Assembly (NCBI GenBank): GCA_947034895.1
Contig: OX344765.1
Location: 28,277,001 to 28,341,000, forward strand
Length of the DNA: 64,000 nt
Source: Rhytidiadelphus loreus
Lineage: Eukaryota > Streptophyta > Bryopsida > Hypnales > Hylocomiaceae
Direction of reading: 5' to 3'
A program made the position numbers and the translations under genes. The notes under the pieces are model-generated. The model was given only the letters and a program-made list of their open reading frames with translations, made no database searches and was not told the origin of the DNA. Below, in pieces: positions 36,169-48,387 of this stretch (within the stretch, counting starts at the first letter, position 1; every line of letters begins with the position of its first letter).

Positions 36169-36900
36169 GGATGCAATGATAATTATATCTACCAAAATCT
36201 ACCAATTACACTACACATTGTACACAAAAATTTGAAAGCCTCCAATGGGCAATTCGTAAATGAACTGGACCTGACTGTACTGTACAAAGCTTCAAAAGTC
36301 TACTCTCATAGCAACAATATTATATTTCATGCAGATATTTCAGCTGCATTGAAGTATTTCATCATGTGTGTATATTATAGTGACAAACATCATAGTGTAA
36401 ACTCGATTTCCGTGTCATTCTATAATTAGAAAATAATAGACATTGAAAATACATCCAAAGTTCAAATTGCAATTAAATATTCAATATTGAATTTTTTTTC
36501 AAAATTCAAATTGGAGTAGAAACTAGAGTAGATGACCTTCATTTTGTTAGTTGGGTTCAAACTTAAAAAACATCATTTTTGTGGAGAAATTTTAGATTTA
36601 GAGCAAGGAGCAACAACTTCCCAAAATACTCTAAAATAGCATATTTTGTGATCCATTTTTTTTAATAACTTCTTATCTATGTGAAGACAAACACTAGCAA
36701 GACTCCAAACTCAATTGGATACTCTTCATCACCCAACATGAAAGGTCAACAAAAAACTGTTTGGATGAAAAAATACTTTCGGACGCTTTCTTTTGAACAG
36801 TATTGTCATCAAAATGCCACGGAATGGCGTCCGCGGCGCTTGAGGGTTAATCACGATTCTCAAGTGTATATTGAGTTAATATAAATTACGAAAGAAACTG
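36169..36900. other. AT-rich intergenic, no gene seen
   Basis: No feature is supported here apart from short chance ORFs. A CG-rich patch (ggaatggcgtccgcggcg, near 36820) stands out from its surroundings. Confidence 0.35.
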
Positions 36901-37179
36901 TCAAATGCTTTTCATACAAAGCTTTGCGAAACTAACTAAAGCTAGGGCCGGAGGCATTGTTGGGATTTTCAAAGCTCCTTACTCTCATTGCAGCATCTTC
37001 ATCTGCGCAGCACTTCTATCCGCACAAGAGATTATACAACTAAGTATTCAATTATCCATCACACAACTACTCAAATTGCCTACAAGACTCTGCTTTCAAC
37101 GATGCCTCCTAGAATGCGCTCTCCTAAGCATTACATTGCTCTGTCAACCTCGAAGAGGTGCAGAAACGGAGCTTGCCTT

Positions 37180-37640
37180 CCTTCAATCCGTCAACACTTC
37201 CTTTGCTTCAATGCTTCTACGTGCCTCGTTAGCTTCCGTTTAATTGCTTCAGGAGTTCCGCTTCAATGCTTCTACCTACTGTACCTCATTAGTTGCCGCT
37301 TGCTTCACTACTTCCGCTTCCTTCTTTACATCCGCTTGCCTCAGCAGCTACGCTTGCTTCGCAATTTCCGCTTGCCTCACTAGTTCTTGCTTGCTTCACT
37401 AGTTCCGCCACTAGATCCCCTTGCCTCGACAGCTCAAGTTGCCTTCGAAGCTCCGCTTCCTTCGTATGTTCCTCTTTCCAGGCAATTTCCGCTTCAATGC
37501 TTCTAAGTGCCTCATTATTAGTTCCCCACTAGTTCTGCTTGCTTCTTGAGCTCCGTTTGCGTCTGTAGCTCAGCTTGCTTCGCAATTCTCGCTCGTTCCA
37601 CCAGTTTCGCTTGCCTCGCTAGTTCCGCTTCGAGGTGCTT
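37180..37640 (-). repeat. Imperfect tandem repeat encoding coiled coil, frame-broken
   Basis: On the plus strand, gcttgcttc/gcttgcctc and agttccgc boxes recur every ~18-24 bp (for example around 37304, 37334, 37348, 37367, 37387, 37610). On the minus strand this reads as repeats like EAELVKQAEIAKQA, with frame changes near 37500-37530 and 37390-37400. It continues the C-terminal coil of the ORF at 37518-38198 and looks like slippage-prone coding sequence now decaying. Confidence 0.5.
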
Positions 37641-38198
37641 GCCTCGTTTGCATTCATCGTGCGACGGATCGTGCAAAGGCATCGCACAACTTAGGGTTTG
37701 CAATCCAAGAGCCAACTCTTGCACTTGGAGATCGTCGTGCTTTGTTAGATTGAAAAGGACCTTCGAAAAGTCTAGCATACAAAACGAAGGAGAGCAACCA
37801 TAAAGTTGACTCCCTTTAATCACTCCACAATCTTCCCAATGGTGCAACACTTGCAATGTTTTGCGGATGATTGGAGTTTTGAGAAAAATTGATTGATATT
37901 GGTGGATTATGTAACTCAGAATTTGTAATCCCACAAATTTGTTATCTATTGTTATAGTGTTGTTTTGTAAAAGAGATGGAGGTATAGTGGACAATATCTG
38001 CAACTTTGGTTGTATGACGCTCACGAGTGTTGACGTAGTTGTGGTTTTCAAGAGGGGATCTAAGAGTAATGACAACATCTTGTTACTATTAGATGGCAAT
38101 ACTTGGAGAAACAATTTTAAATATCTTCTTGGAGTATCCACATACTTTGTCAAATGTCCATCTTGAGTCAACAATATATCAAGCTCATCTATATCCAT
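37518..38198 (-). CDS. Unrecognised ORF with C-terminal coiled-coil repeat
   Basis: 226 codons from the ATG at 38196-38198. Residues 1-175 look globular (Leu-rich, STLVSVIQPKLQIL, HHWEDCGVIKGS). Residues about 186-223 are a charged Ala/Glu/Gln/Lys/Arg helix with an 11-12 residue beat (HLEAELARQAKLVERARIAK), which predicts a coiled coil. The stop falls inside a longer repeat tract that stays open in another frame (see the next feature), so the true protein was probably longer and the gene may be broken. The neighbourhood is repeat-rich and gives no clue to function. Composition is unlike the AT-rich flanks. Confidence 0.4.
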   Translation of the reverse strand: MDIDELDILLTQDGHLTKYVDTPRRYLKLFLQVLPSNSNKMLSLLLDPLLKTTTTSTLVSVIQPKLQILSTIPPSLLQNNTITIDNKFVGLQILSYIIHQYQSIFLKTPIIRKTLQVLHHWEDCGVIKGSQLYGCSPSFCMLDFSKVLFNLTKHDDLQVQELALGLQTLSCAMPLHDPSHDECKRGKHLEAELARQAKLVERARIAKQAELQTQTELKKQAELVGN

Positions 38199-38524
38199 GG
38201 TTTTTAAATTAAAAATATAATCTTAATAGGTATTAGATTCTTTTAATATATCAAGGAATAAGAAATAAAATTATAAAGTAGAAAATCCTAATATATATTA
38301 AAAAAATAAGTGTGCAAAAATATTATATTGAAAAGTAAAAAATAATATTTTATTGAAGATAAAGTAAAAAGATTAAAAAATTTAAATGAAACTAAAAGTA
38401 AAGTATACAATAAGATTTTGCTATTGAAATTAATTTTTGAGTTATGACAATTATTCTCTAATTATGTAGATTAAATTCTGGATAGAAATCATCAAAAGTT
38501 TGTCAATTGTCAAAAGTTTATTAA
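38199..38524. other. AT-rich spacer, no gene seen
   Basis: A/T runs only, upstream of the minus-strand ORF. Any promoter for that ORF would lie here, but none is recognisable. Confidence 0.35.
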
Positions 38525-40407
38525 TCCCTAAAGGTTAGAGACTATGTTTTCACCAAAAACACTCCAAAATAGCCATTTCTAATACAAGCACCAAATTTTA
38601 GATAAAATTATTTTTTGGACACATGTAATTGTAGGATCTTATAGTAAAATAGTTTGAATAGATGTGGAAAAAAATTCAGAATTTTCCACCACGTAGATTA
38701 CAAGATATTAACATTTGAAGTGACAAAAATCATTTTTTTGACCCTGTGAAAATACGGGCAGCTTCACTTCACAAGGTCACATTTGTATGAAAAATTGTCC
38801 AAAATGTTGGTTACTCTTTGGATTCATTCCTCAAGTCAAGTTGACTACATGCTTGAAAATTTTTACATCATTTGGAATTGCACAAAATATAGGAAAAAAA
38901 TAGTAAGTAGAAAGAAGTACAAAGTGATTCAAAACACTAAATTATTAAGAATTTAAATATAAAATATAAAATTTCCAATCTCAACGGTGGTAATGTAGTA
39001 ATAAAAAATCTACATCATAATTTTATATTTTTTTCAAAAAATATAAAAAATTGAGTTAACCCCTCATCGCTTGAGGGGACGAAAAGTGTCCCTCATGTAT
39101 AATTCAAAGTCCTCTAACTCTTGCATCCGATATCCGAATTCAATAAAACTTGTTGTTAAAGTTGCACTCTCTCTTCTAGTTTGTGTGGTAAAAATTCCAG
39201 ATCAATCTAAGATTTACAAATTAAATGGGAGCCAATCAAAGTTCACAGGTTCAATTTGAATTCACCAAACTGCATTTGATGGCTGAAACTTTTGGGGGGT
39301 GTATCTCCTTCATAAAATGTTCGTTTTCAATCAAATTTGTTGGGTTATGTTTCCCTTTTAGTCTTGTTATTGTGGTAAAATTTTCATGTCAATACAAGAT
39401 TCTTTGAATGTTTGGGAGCAATTCAAAATTTAAAATCCAGCCATTTTTGGATTACAGTGAAATTTGGCGGCTTGTAACTTCTTCATACAGTGTCCATTTT
39501 CAATAAATTCTTTTGGAAAAGTTGCGCATACTAGTCTAGTTTATGTGGCTAAAATTTCACATGAATCCAAAAAGTAATGAATGACTGGGATGCTTTTTAG
39601 TGGAGGAGGTTTAGCCTTACATGGTGTTTTTTGCAACTTTTCATGCTATTTTTTGACATTTCAAATCTGTTTTGCAGACACATTGAGTCAATTGAATGAT
39701 AATTTTTTTCACCAATGTGTTTATATGTTGATTTTGAATCACTTTATAGTCTCAAGTTTTTTCATTTGAGTAGGTTTAGAAGTCGAATTTCACCTCCAAA
39801 TGCATTTTTTGGAAAATTTCAGCATCTTTTTTTAACACTAAAACATTATAATCTTTCAATCCATGCGGTCAAATGGCTTCAAATTTTTTCTGTGTCATCT
39901 ACAACATGTTCACTACAATAATGTACGGTTAAGATTTCTATAACTTAGCGACATCTAAATTTACAGCACTTCAAAAGCAACGCTGTTTTTTACCTCGTTT
40001 GGACTTCAGGCGATGAGGGGTTAAATAAAGGACTCTAAAGTTTATTTTTGAGTAGGGAATTTATAACTACCCGCATACTAGAACACCTCATAACTTTCAT
40101 CTTGTAAATCAAAATGGAATGATTTAAAACTTTCCATCTACATATAATTCTAGAAAACCAATTTCAAATTTTTACTTTTGAAAAAAGTGATTTTTTAAGA
40201 AATTTTTGGGTTGCCCGTTGAAAATTACATATCATGCAATAACTTTTGAACCATGTAGTCAAAAGTTATGAAAATTGTTGTGCCTTAAAGCCACTCCTTG
40301 GGCACATGCTGTGTGAAAATTTTAGAATAAATAAATAAAAACTCCATTCGTAGTGAGTTGCCCAAAATCGCTATGTTGCCAAAAAATGGTGTTTTGACCT
40401 TTAGGGG
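38525..40407. mobile_element. TTAA-type element, outer (hosts a second one)
   Basis: It starts TCCCTAAAGGTTAGAG after TTAA (38521-38524) and ends ACCTTTAGGGG before TAAA (40408-40411). The terminal repeat is about 11 bp (CCCTAAAGGT). The first ~275 bp match the left part of the element at 17624. The right target site differs from TTAA by one base. There is no ORF. Confidence 0.45.
39060..40020. mobile_element. TTAA-bounded element, inner (961 bp), piggyBac-like
   Basis: The left end CCCCTCATCGCTTGAGG and right end (reversed) CCCCTCATCGCCTGAAG are exact mirror images for 11 bp and 15 of 17 overall. Both abut TTAA (39056-39059 and 40021-40024). It lies inside the outer TTAA element. The interior is AT-rich with no transposase. 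Confidence 0.65.
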
Positions 40408-40411
40408 TAAA

Positions 40412-41860
40412 GTCTAGAAGAATTATATAAACCTTCTTTTGGAGCAATGTTTCTACAATGAGAACACTATGCAAAAGTCTTTAAAAAACACATGAGTGTG
40501 AAGATAGGGGTTTGTGTATTCCATAATGTGTAAATAGTAGACCAAAAGTTACAAAAATTGATTTAGTTCTATACTAGCTCCTCCCAAAATATTCTTAAAA
40601 TATTTATAGATATCTTTAGACTATTCTATAAATATTCAAATTTTGTAAACCATTCTTAGAATATTTGTATTATTTCATACCCCCTTTCTAAATACCTTTA
40701 GAATGCATGTAAATTCAAAGAAAAATAGATGTTTGCATTGTTTGATATAGCTTCTAATAATGTAGTTATATTAGCAGCCAAGAATGTCTAATTGTCTCAA
40801 TATAATAGCTCAAGAATTAATGGCATTGTTCTTCACAAACATAACAACTCATCTTTAAAGTATTCAATTAAAAATGGCCCTAGCTATCCAATATCATTAT
40901 AATTCTCTTCAATTAATGATTGCATATCATTGCCATGCTTTAATACATAAAATAGTCAAATACATGTTGTGTGAATCATAATACATGCATGTTTTGCCAC
41001 AAAATTCAAACTTCAAAGCAATGCATCAACAATCTACTCTTGTGATCCTTTGAGAACAACATGTAATATTAGACAAAAATCCCTCTAAACACTAAGATAA
41101 TTTTGTCTAACGATGTTTAAAAATCATTTCAAATATCATATATTCTTCAATTAGCTTATTTTGAATAATATCAATATTGCACAAAAACTTCATTCCAAAT
41201 TACCATAGTAACCTCCCACATTGTATCAATCATTGATTGTTTGTTGATGAAGCATATTGAATCTTCCAAGGTTGAGGTTGGCAGCCTAAAGGTTGAATGA
41301 GTAGTTTTACTAATATTTAATGACTTAGCAATAGAATCCAACAATGACACTAAAAACATGAGTCTATCTTTATGGCAAAATTTAGCTTCAAGCACATCAT
41401 ATAAGAGACATCCTCAAAAATTTATTAACTTTGCCTTTTGCCATTGATGCCAATATTTCTTCATAACTTGCATGTTGTTCTTGGTTCAAAAGGGGCTCAC
41501 ATCTTTCAATTGTAGCTTAGAGCACATCGTAGTTCTATGTACAACCCTTGATAATAAACAAATTGGGGCAATCACTTTGCTACAATCCAATCCATTGTTT
41601 ATGGTGGCATTAGTGAAAAGTGTGTAAGTAAATTATTGTATTTAGCCTTCAACTCTTTGTTTAGAAGACCTAAACTAAAATCAAACACTTGGTCTTCTAT
41701 TGGATTTGGTATATTGTATTGTATTTGCAAGTGGGGTTACAAGTCATCAGAAAGGTGTTTTTGAAATCAAATTCATAGTTACTTAGATGGAGAAGAAACA
41801 TTAATATAAGCAATCTTCAATTATGGACAGTAATCGTGATTGAACCCTGTTTTCATAAAT
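40412..41860. other. AT-rich intergenic, no gene seen
   Basis: No coding or repeat structure that I can support. Confidence 0.35.
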
Positions 41861-41915
41861 CATTAGAGAAAATTTGGAGCAATAGAGGGCCATTGGACTT
41901 TCTACAATAATGCAA

Positions 41916-41918
<3 letters not shown>

Positions 41919-42010
<92 letters not shown>
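41919..42010. repeat. Compound microsatellite (TAA)n(TAG)n
   Basis: About 15 TAA units pass directly into about 15 TAG units. The complement reads as a poly-tyrosine ORF, which is an artefact. Confidence 0.95.
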
Positions 42011-42122
42011 TTTAAAAAATAAAAAAATAGGTACCAAGTGATAACCTCAGGTGCCCTTTATATTGGTGATCAAAAATTAATTAATTTTAAAAATGATATT
42101 TTTTTAATTCTTTAAATTTGCA

Positions 42123-42683
42123 CTTGGGGGGGCACTAAGTTCTACTACAACAAACCACGTACAAACAAGTGGTTTCTAATAAACTATAATTTCAACCTAA
42201 ATTTTTGAGTATTTTTTAATAATGACTATATCTTTCTATTGCCAAAATTTCCAACTCAAATAAAATATGAAGTGATTTCTAGAAGAGGTTGAAAATGAAT
42301 TAAAATGGCATGTTTTTCAACTCAAATAATTATAGAGAACACATTTAGATGACCATTGAATCAATATTCAATTCAAAATGAGCTTTCAATAGAGAGTTAT
42401 TTTTTGAATTTTTTTGTTTATTTTTTAGACAATTTTTTCTTATATAATATAGGGGTGTGAAAGTTATTTTTCAGTTCCACAATGTATTCTTTTACTTCAA
42501 AAATTTGTAACTAATTATTATTAACAAATAAAAATATCAATAATTCAAAACATAAACTTTCAATGTAGAAAAATCTATTCATATTTTATTTCTATATTTT
42601 TATTTAAAATTCAAAAAGTATATAGGGGTCCAAAGCTTTGTTTTCACGTGGTTTCTAATGGACACTCTAAGTGACCCCCTGAG
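42123..42683. mobile_element. hAT-like MITE, copy 1 (561 bp)
   Basis: It is flanked by the exact 8-bp duplication AATTTGCA (42115-42122 and 42684-42691). The ends are CTTGGGGGGGCACT and, reversed, CTCAGGGGGTCACT. The interior matches copy 2 (52914-53496) over almost its whole length, for example aaactataatttca, aaaatggcatgtt, cttatataatata and aattcaaaacataaact. An 8-bp duplication is typical of hAT transposons. Confidence 0.85.
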
Positions 42684-42742
42684 AATTTGCACAACTACCC
42701 AAAGTCAAATGATCCTATTGAGGCTCCAAATTTTCTCTAATG

Positions 42743-44640
42743 TGATGCTTCTTGTAAACATTGTGCCCATTAGCCATCATCTTCTATAAAAACTCTTGCG
42801 GTCTTGCCAAAATGCTCACTTGAAGGTTAGATATTCATGTCCATCTACTATTATTAAAAAAAAAATAGGCCCTCAAACTATAGTTAACAACATACATAGA
42901 TAGTATTGTTCTCTAGTAGCAAGATTTGCAAACATAGACTACGAAAAGCAAAACCAATGTTTTGAGGTATCTCAATCAATTTTTTATTCCAAACAAAATG
43001 TGGTTCCATATAACTCCATATGAACTTTAAAATGAAACATGAATTTCAATCTTCATTTTTCAGGACATGAAATTATCAATGTAGAAAATCCCAATTAATT
43101 TCATAAAAATGATATTTTATAATATTTAGTGCAAAAGAAGAAAATAAATTGATAAATACAATGAGTGACAAACAAAACTAAGTATGGATTTAGAACTTTT
43201 TTCATTCAAACAACCATACCATAACCATCAATGGGCAAAGTCCAAAAGTCACATATATGAAAGTTGTAGTATGCAACATATAATACATTACTATGGAATT
43301 TTGAAGGAAAATTAGTTGTGATTTGAAAGAATTTTTTTTCAAAGTTAGGCATGTCTAAAACTTGATTTTGTATGCCATAATTTGGAATTTAAAAAATTAT
43401 TTTGTCAATTTTTTCTTAGAAATCCAAATTTTTTTTTGTACCTTGTCATTTCAAATTGTTGTACACAAAATTGAAGAAAGTTGACATTTACAAAATCCGT
43501 ATTTATTGATTTCAATAATATAAAAAACCCAACAACACTAGTTTATGAGCCTAAAAATGCAAGCTTAAGAGATGTGACTCTTGTGAGTGTACGCCTTGAG
43601 TGCCCAAAGTGTCAACTAAAAAAACTTTGAATTTTTGGGGCCAATAGAGAGAAAAACGGAGACATTTAAAATTTTACTATTTATAGTAAAATTTCAGCCC
43701 TATTCCCGTGGACCTATGACCATGGGAGCATGACTAGCACACATGCTGCACTTGTCTTGGTGTCCTAGTAGGCAATAGTTTTAACGCACTTTGGGCCCCA
43801 TTTTTCTCTTCTCATGAGAATATTTGTTCTAATTCAAGCTCCTAAAGGGATTCCAAAGGAAAACAAATGTTTTCAATAGTTTACCAAGGGCTCATATAAT
43901 AGATACCCTCCCTCCCTGTTGTGTGCAAATTTTTAGAGCGTCCGAACCCCTAAACCTCCAAGGGGATTTTGGGTTCCCAAAGGGTTTACCAAGGGTGATG
44001 GAATCGTGACACATACATACAAAAAATCATTTTCTGGAACACCTCCTTTTCAAGAGCATCACTGTTCTGATTCAATCCCTTCTTATGCCATATCATTTTG
44101 TAAGCCCACATTCAAACCAACACTCATCTTAATAAAACTACAGCAAAGAGAAGTTGGATTATAAGATAATAGTGAATTTTTATAATAAGGTAAAATATTA
44201 CTACTACTAACATGATCCAAAAAATATTTTAATAAAAAAAATATTAATTAATTAGAAAAAAGAAAAGAGTACATGAATCCTAAGAGAATATGTACCAAGG
44301 CTCATCAATGTGATGTAGGGCAGTTCCTAAGAAAGTCCCTGAATTTTTTAGACAAATATCAACATCAATGTACACAATCTTTTTTTCTAAATAAGACTTC
44401 TCAGGAGTATAGGAAAGCATCCGACTTATTTGCGCAAAAAAATATTTTTTTTTTTGCGTTTCCCCCGAGATAAATGTGTTTTTCTTTGGGGTAAATGCAA
44501 CCTACATCACAATCCTCTGTCTGAATTGTGGAAAATCTTGGCCACCAGTTACACCTGCACGGCCCCCATTTCGATGGGAGTGAGTCACTTGGGGACAAGG
44601 GCCTCACGTGCACCCATATACCAAAACAAACAATTAATAT
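42743..44640. other. AT-rich intergenic, no gene seen
   Basis: No supported feature. The short ORF at 44273-44473 looks like chance. Confidence 0.35.
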
Positions 44641-44952
44641 CATTACATGTGTTTTGGCTCTCGGGGAGGGTTGCGAGTTCCCAACTTGACACCCCCCCCC
44701 GAGAACCGCCAATATCGGTTGTTCCCGACTTGTGCTGACCTGGCCGAGAGACGGCCAGGTCAAATTTTTCGAAAAAATAAAAAATAAAAAAAATAAACTT
44801 TGTTTCTCATTTTAAGGACTTGAATTTTTTTTTTTTAATTTTAATTTTTTCAAAAAAAATAAAATCTGACAGCGGCGTTGTTTTACTGCCGGGGGGACAG
44901 TGCCGGGAACGGCCCTGAAACGGCCCTTAAAATCCTGAAATCTCTTCTAATG
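44641..44952. mobile_element. CATTAG-family element, copy 2 (312 bp)
   Basis: It begins CATTACATG and ends, reversed, CATTAGAAGAG. It shares with copy 3 the blocks gggagggttgcgagttccc, ttgtgctgacctggcc, the AT-rich A/T middle and gggaacgg.cctgaaa.gg. The GC-rich arms flank an A/T-only centre. Confidence 0.6.
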
Positions 44953-45216
44953 GTTTCAATGTGCATGCAAGGTGTCTTAAGCTCTATGAGAGTCAATCCA
45001 TTCTTGATCTCCCTTTTGGCAATATTCGATACTCTATTTCCATGCAAGTAGAGATGAATAGTAATAAGTTATGGTGTAGTTCCCGATATAGTTGTGGTGC
45101 ATTGTGATTGATTACAAAGTCTCTTGATATTGCAACCTTTTAATTTTATATAATTTCAAAAAAAACTATCCTCTAACTAAGCCGTTTTAATGATGATGAC
45201 CTTTGCATATAATACA

Positions 45217-46875
45217 CATTAGAGAAATTTTGAAGCCTTAGAGGGCCGCTAGAAAGGGACATGAGAAGTCTATTAGTAGTGGAATAGGTTGATTGACAAT
45301 TATAGCTGCAGTGCATTGTCAACTTGTGTGAATTTCAGCATATGCAGTTCGATTGTGTTATGACAAGTTCAAAATAATGAATGCACATCTAACTATACGC
45401 TCAAGGCATGGGATACAATAATGAACTGTATATGCTCAAGGCACGAGATGTTGCAATAAAAGTAATTGTAAAGAAAATCCAAATATTGGAAAGAATTTCA
45501 TCACAATTCAATGCCAAACAATTTCTACTAAACAATGGTTAGAGTGATCATTTTTATAATGGAATTCATTGTCCATCATGAATCCTCAAAAAGTATGGAA
45601 TAATTTGAAAATGAGAGCTTGATCACTAATTGTGAAAACACATGAATTGTGTTTAATGTAGAACTTCATACCTCATTTATGCATAGTAAAAGAACTTTTT
45701 TTAAGAACTTTTGAACTATGAAAAATTGGTAAACCAATCTAACTTTCATCTCTAAAAATCCGTTTGTGATTTGGAGCCTCCAATCAAAAGTCAAGAACAA
45801 AATTCGGAGAAGGATTGGTAGGGTCATTTTCTTTGACATTTTCAAACATCTACTCTGAATTTTGTCCATAATTTTTGATTGAAGGATCTAAATATCAAAC
45901 GGTTTTTTTGAGATGAAACTTGATTTTCTTTTCTACCTTTTTTTAGTTCAAATTTTTCTAAAAAAAATAATTCTACAATGCCAAAATGAGGTCTGAAATT
46001 CTACTTTCACCACAATTCCTATTTGTGCACTTAACTATGAGCGGTTGAATTCCTACTCATCCAAATTAACATATCCCACATGAATTGTTCTACCTTCTAT
46101 ATTCCACTTGTATAAAGAGATTGCTTATGTAAATTATAGGACTCACCTCAATAGTGCCTTCCTATTTTTTGCGAGGTACTTTCTCAACTAGTAAAATTCA
46201 TGAGATGGGATTCAGCCATTGGGGAGGGCTGTGAGTTCCCCAGTAGAAATCCGCCAAAACCTGCCGTTCCTTGCTTGTGCTGACTTGGCCAAGCGACTGC
46301 TAGGTCAGATTTTTTGAAAAATAAAATAAAAAAATAAAATTTAACCTTATTTTTCATTTTAAGAAATTTTCATTTTAAGAAATTTTCATTTTATTTTTAT
46401 TTTATTTTTTAGGAAAAAAAAAATTCTGACACCCGCGTTCGATGGGGGCCGGGGGAACGGAGCTGGGAACGGAGCTGGAAACGGGCATGAAATGGCCCTC
46501 CAGCCCCCCCCCTGAATCCCATCTAATGCTTGGGTATTTACATCATTAGAAGAAATATCAATCTTTCGGAGGGTTGCCAAGCAAAGCTATTTCACAGCTT
46601 GGCCTGTCACTCTAGAACTGTACTGCTTGCCGAAACTGTCAGAAATTGTGATTTTTTATTTTTTATTTTATTTTTAAATAAATTTTTTAAGATTAATTTA
46701 AAAAAAAAATTTACTCGTAAATTTCGGTTCCTGCGCCACCGTTGCTGCAGGTTTAGCCGGGCGGAAATTGGGAAAAAACGAATTTTTGAGCAAAAAAAAA
46801 AAAAAGTGAATTCCAGGGTACCTCGGAGGGCTATAGAGCAGCCCTCCAGAGGCCTACCTGAAATTTTCTCTAATG
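45217..46875. mobile_element. CATTAG-family element, copy 4 (hosts copy 3)
   Basis: The left end CATTAGAGAAATTTTGAAGC and right end (reversed) CATTAGAGAAAATTTCAGG both go on to a GAGGGC(C/T)GC box. Copy 3 (46199-46528) is nested inside. Pairing of these two ends is inferred from their similarity. Confidence 0.45.
46199..46528. mobile_element. CATTAG-family element, copy 3 (330 bp)
   Basis: The left end CATGAGATGGGATTCAG and right end (reversed) CATTAGATGGGATTCAG match at 15 of 17 positions or better. The interior is colinear with copy 2 at 44641-44952. Confidence 0.7.
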
Positions 46876-46898
46876 TGAGTTGCATACCAGGGATACTT

Positions 46899-47145
46899 GG
46901 CTACATCATTTTCTTGCATGTTGCCAGTTCAACGTCTCTGGCACTTCTCCAAAAACAAAAAAACAAAAATACTCCTTCAAAGTTCAAACATGCCTATTCC
47001 AAAAAGGACTCGTAGTTAGTTTTTTGAATACTAAAATATTTGACTACATCATTTTCACGTGTGTTGCACTTTAACACTTCTCCCCAAACAAAAGAAACAA
47101 AAAAACAAAAACCTCTTTCGAACATGCCAAACAGTGAAACATTTG
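46899..47145. repeat. Tandem duplication, period about 142 bp
   Basis: ctacatcattttc, cacttctcc, acaaaaaaacaaaaa and aacatgcc recur in order from 46899 and again from 47041. Confidence 0.55.
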
Positions 47146-47429
47146 AAATTCGCACGCCGTATGCATGATTTGACAAGAATGACACAGACTGATCGAAGAA
47201 ACATTTGAAGATTGCAACTATTTGACAAGCTAGCTAGAATGACACAAGACTGATCGACTGCATGATGAGTCACCTGCCGCTTTTGTGTGTAAGTTACAAG
47301 TTACAACCACAGCCAGTGTCACTGCTTCCGTCACCTTCAATTTCGGTGCCCTTCCTTCAGTTAACTTACTTGCCGATCCGATCGATCGAGCTCTTCATGC
47401 AATCTTTGCAGTCATTACTCCAAGTCTGT

Positions 47430-47690
47430 CTGTACTTTTCCAAAAATATTTTAAAAATAAATTCAGAAAAAGCTCCGGCCTTCGATTTCAACGTACGATC
47501 GATGAGGATTTATGGCGTGCAATTTCGGTCCCCTAACTTCGAGCTAGCTCTTCATGCATTAGCTACTCGATCGAACAGGCAATGAATGTACAGACTTTCC
47601 CAAATTATTTAACAAAAATAGAATTCAGGAAAAGTTCCGGCCTTCGATTGGATCGATCGATCCATGAGGATTATATATTGCGTGCGTGAA
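47430..47690. repeat. Tandem duplication, period about 160 bp
   Basis: Copies at about 47437-47515 and 47597-47680 share tttcc.aa.tattt, attcag.aaaag.tccgg and ccttcgatt, then gatcgat..atgaggatt. The area is rich in GATCGATC. It has no recognised ORF. Confidence 0.5.
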
Positions 47691-48387
47691 ACTTGGGTCA
47701 GTCTGACTGTGGCCATGCGTGACTCGATCTGTCTGCGGCTGAGCAAAAAAGACGTGCAACTTGCTCAAAGACGACGGAACTACTGCTAGATCAGACAACA
47801 ACTTACTGATCGAAAGAGTATGGCCAATCGTCATGCTTTGAACTGCCGTGGGAGTTTGGGTTCGTACTCCTGCTCAGAAAACTGCTCTTTTTACATCATC
47901 ATTTCCAGGCTCTACAATTTTCAAATGGACGGATGCTTCACGGGCTTGTATTAAACTCAATATTCTTTAAATCATGCCGGGGTCAGACGTGACTTCATAA
48001 CAATTTAAAAAAAAAGAAGAAGGCAAAAGGCCGTCCTTCAGTTTGTTTTTTAACAGGAGGGAGAGAATATTCAGCTGTTTGTTGCAGTTCGGATTTTCAA
48101 TCACACGTGAACTCAAGGGGGCCGGGAATCAGAAACCAGGATGATCATGGAGGTGAGATCAATATCTACGGTAGGGAGACATTGACACTGGTGCAAGAAC
48201 TCTTCTTCAATATGGATTTCTCCAAGATTTACTCCGTGTTTGCGAATATAATATTTTTGCTTGCATGGAGTCAAAATTGCATAGAGTCAAAAGATGCTCA
48301 ACTACCAATGTTGAATAGTGTAGTTAATTATCAGTTGTTTGCCAATACCTTGTGACCCTTTTAAAGTTAAAGCATGTGACCAACTTA
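47691..48387. other. Intergenic, no gene seen
   Basis: Slightly GC-richer DNA following the tandem repeats. ORFs are short and unrecognised. Confidence 0.3.

Larger units (their letters stand above)
41861..42742. mobile_element. CATTAG-family MITE, copy 1 (hosts a hAT MITE and a microsatellite)
   Basis: The ends are CATTAGAGAAAATTTGGAGC on both sides when reversed, with similarity continuing for roughly 60 bp (AATAG.G..CATT.GACTTT). A (TAA)n(TAG)n tract and the hAT-like MITE at 42123-42683 lie inside. No target duplication is visible, and the superfamily is unassigned. Confidence 0.65.

Noticed and set aside
35542..36176. Two similar minus-strand ORFs of 79-90 codons
   Set aside because: They are mirror products of the foldback arms.
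41801..42037. Poly-tyrosine ORF on the minus strand
   Set aside because: It is simply the complement of a (TAA)n(TAG)n microsatellite.
46530..47015. 161-codon plus-strand ORF
   Set aside because: It covers the end of two nested MITEs and A/T-only tracts. Its lysine/phenylalanine runs reflect poly-A/T, not a protein.
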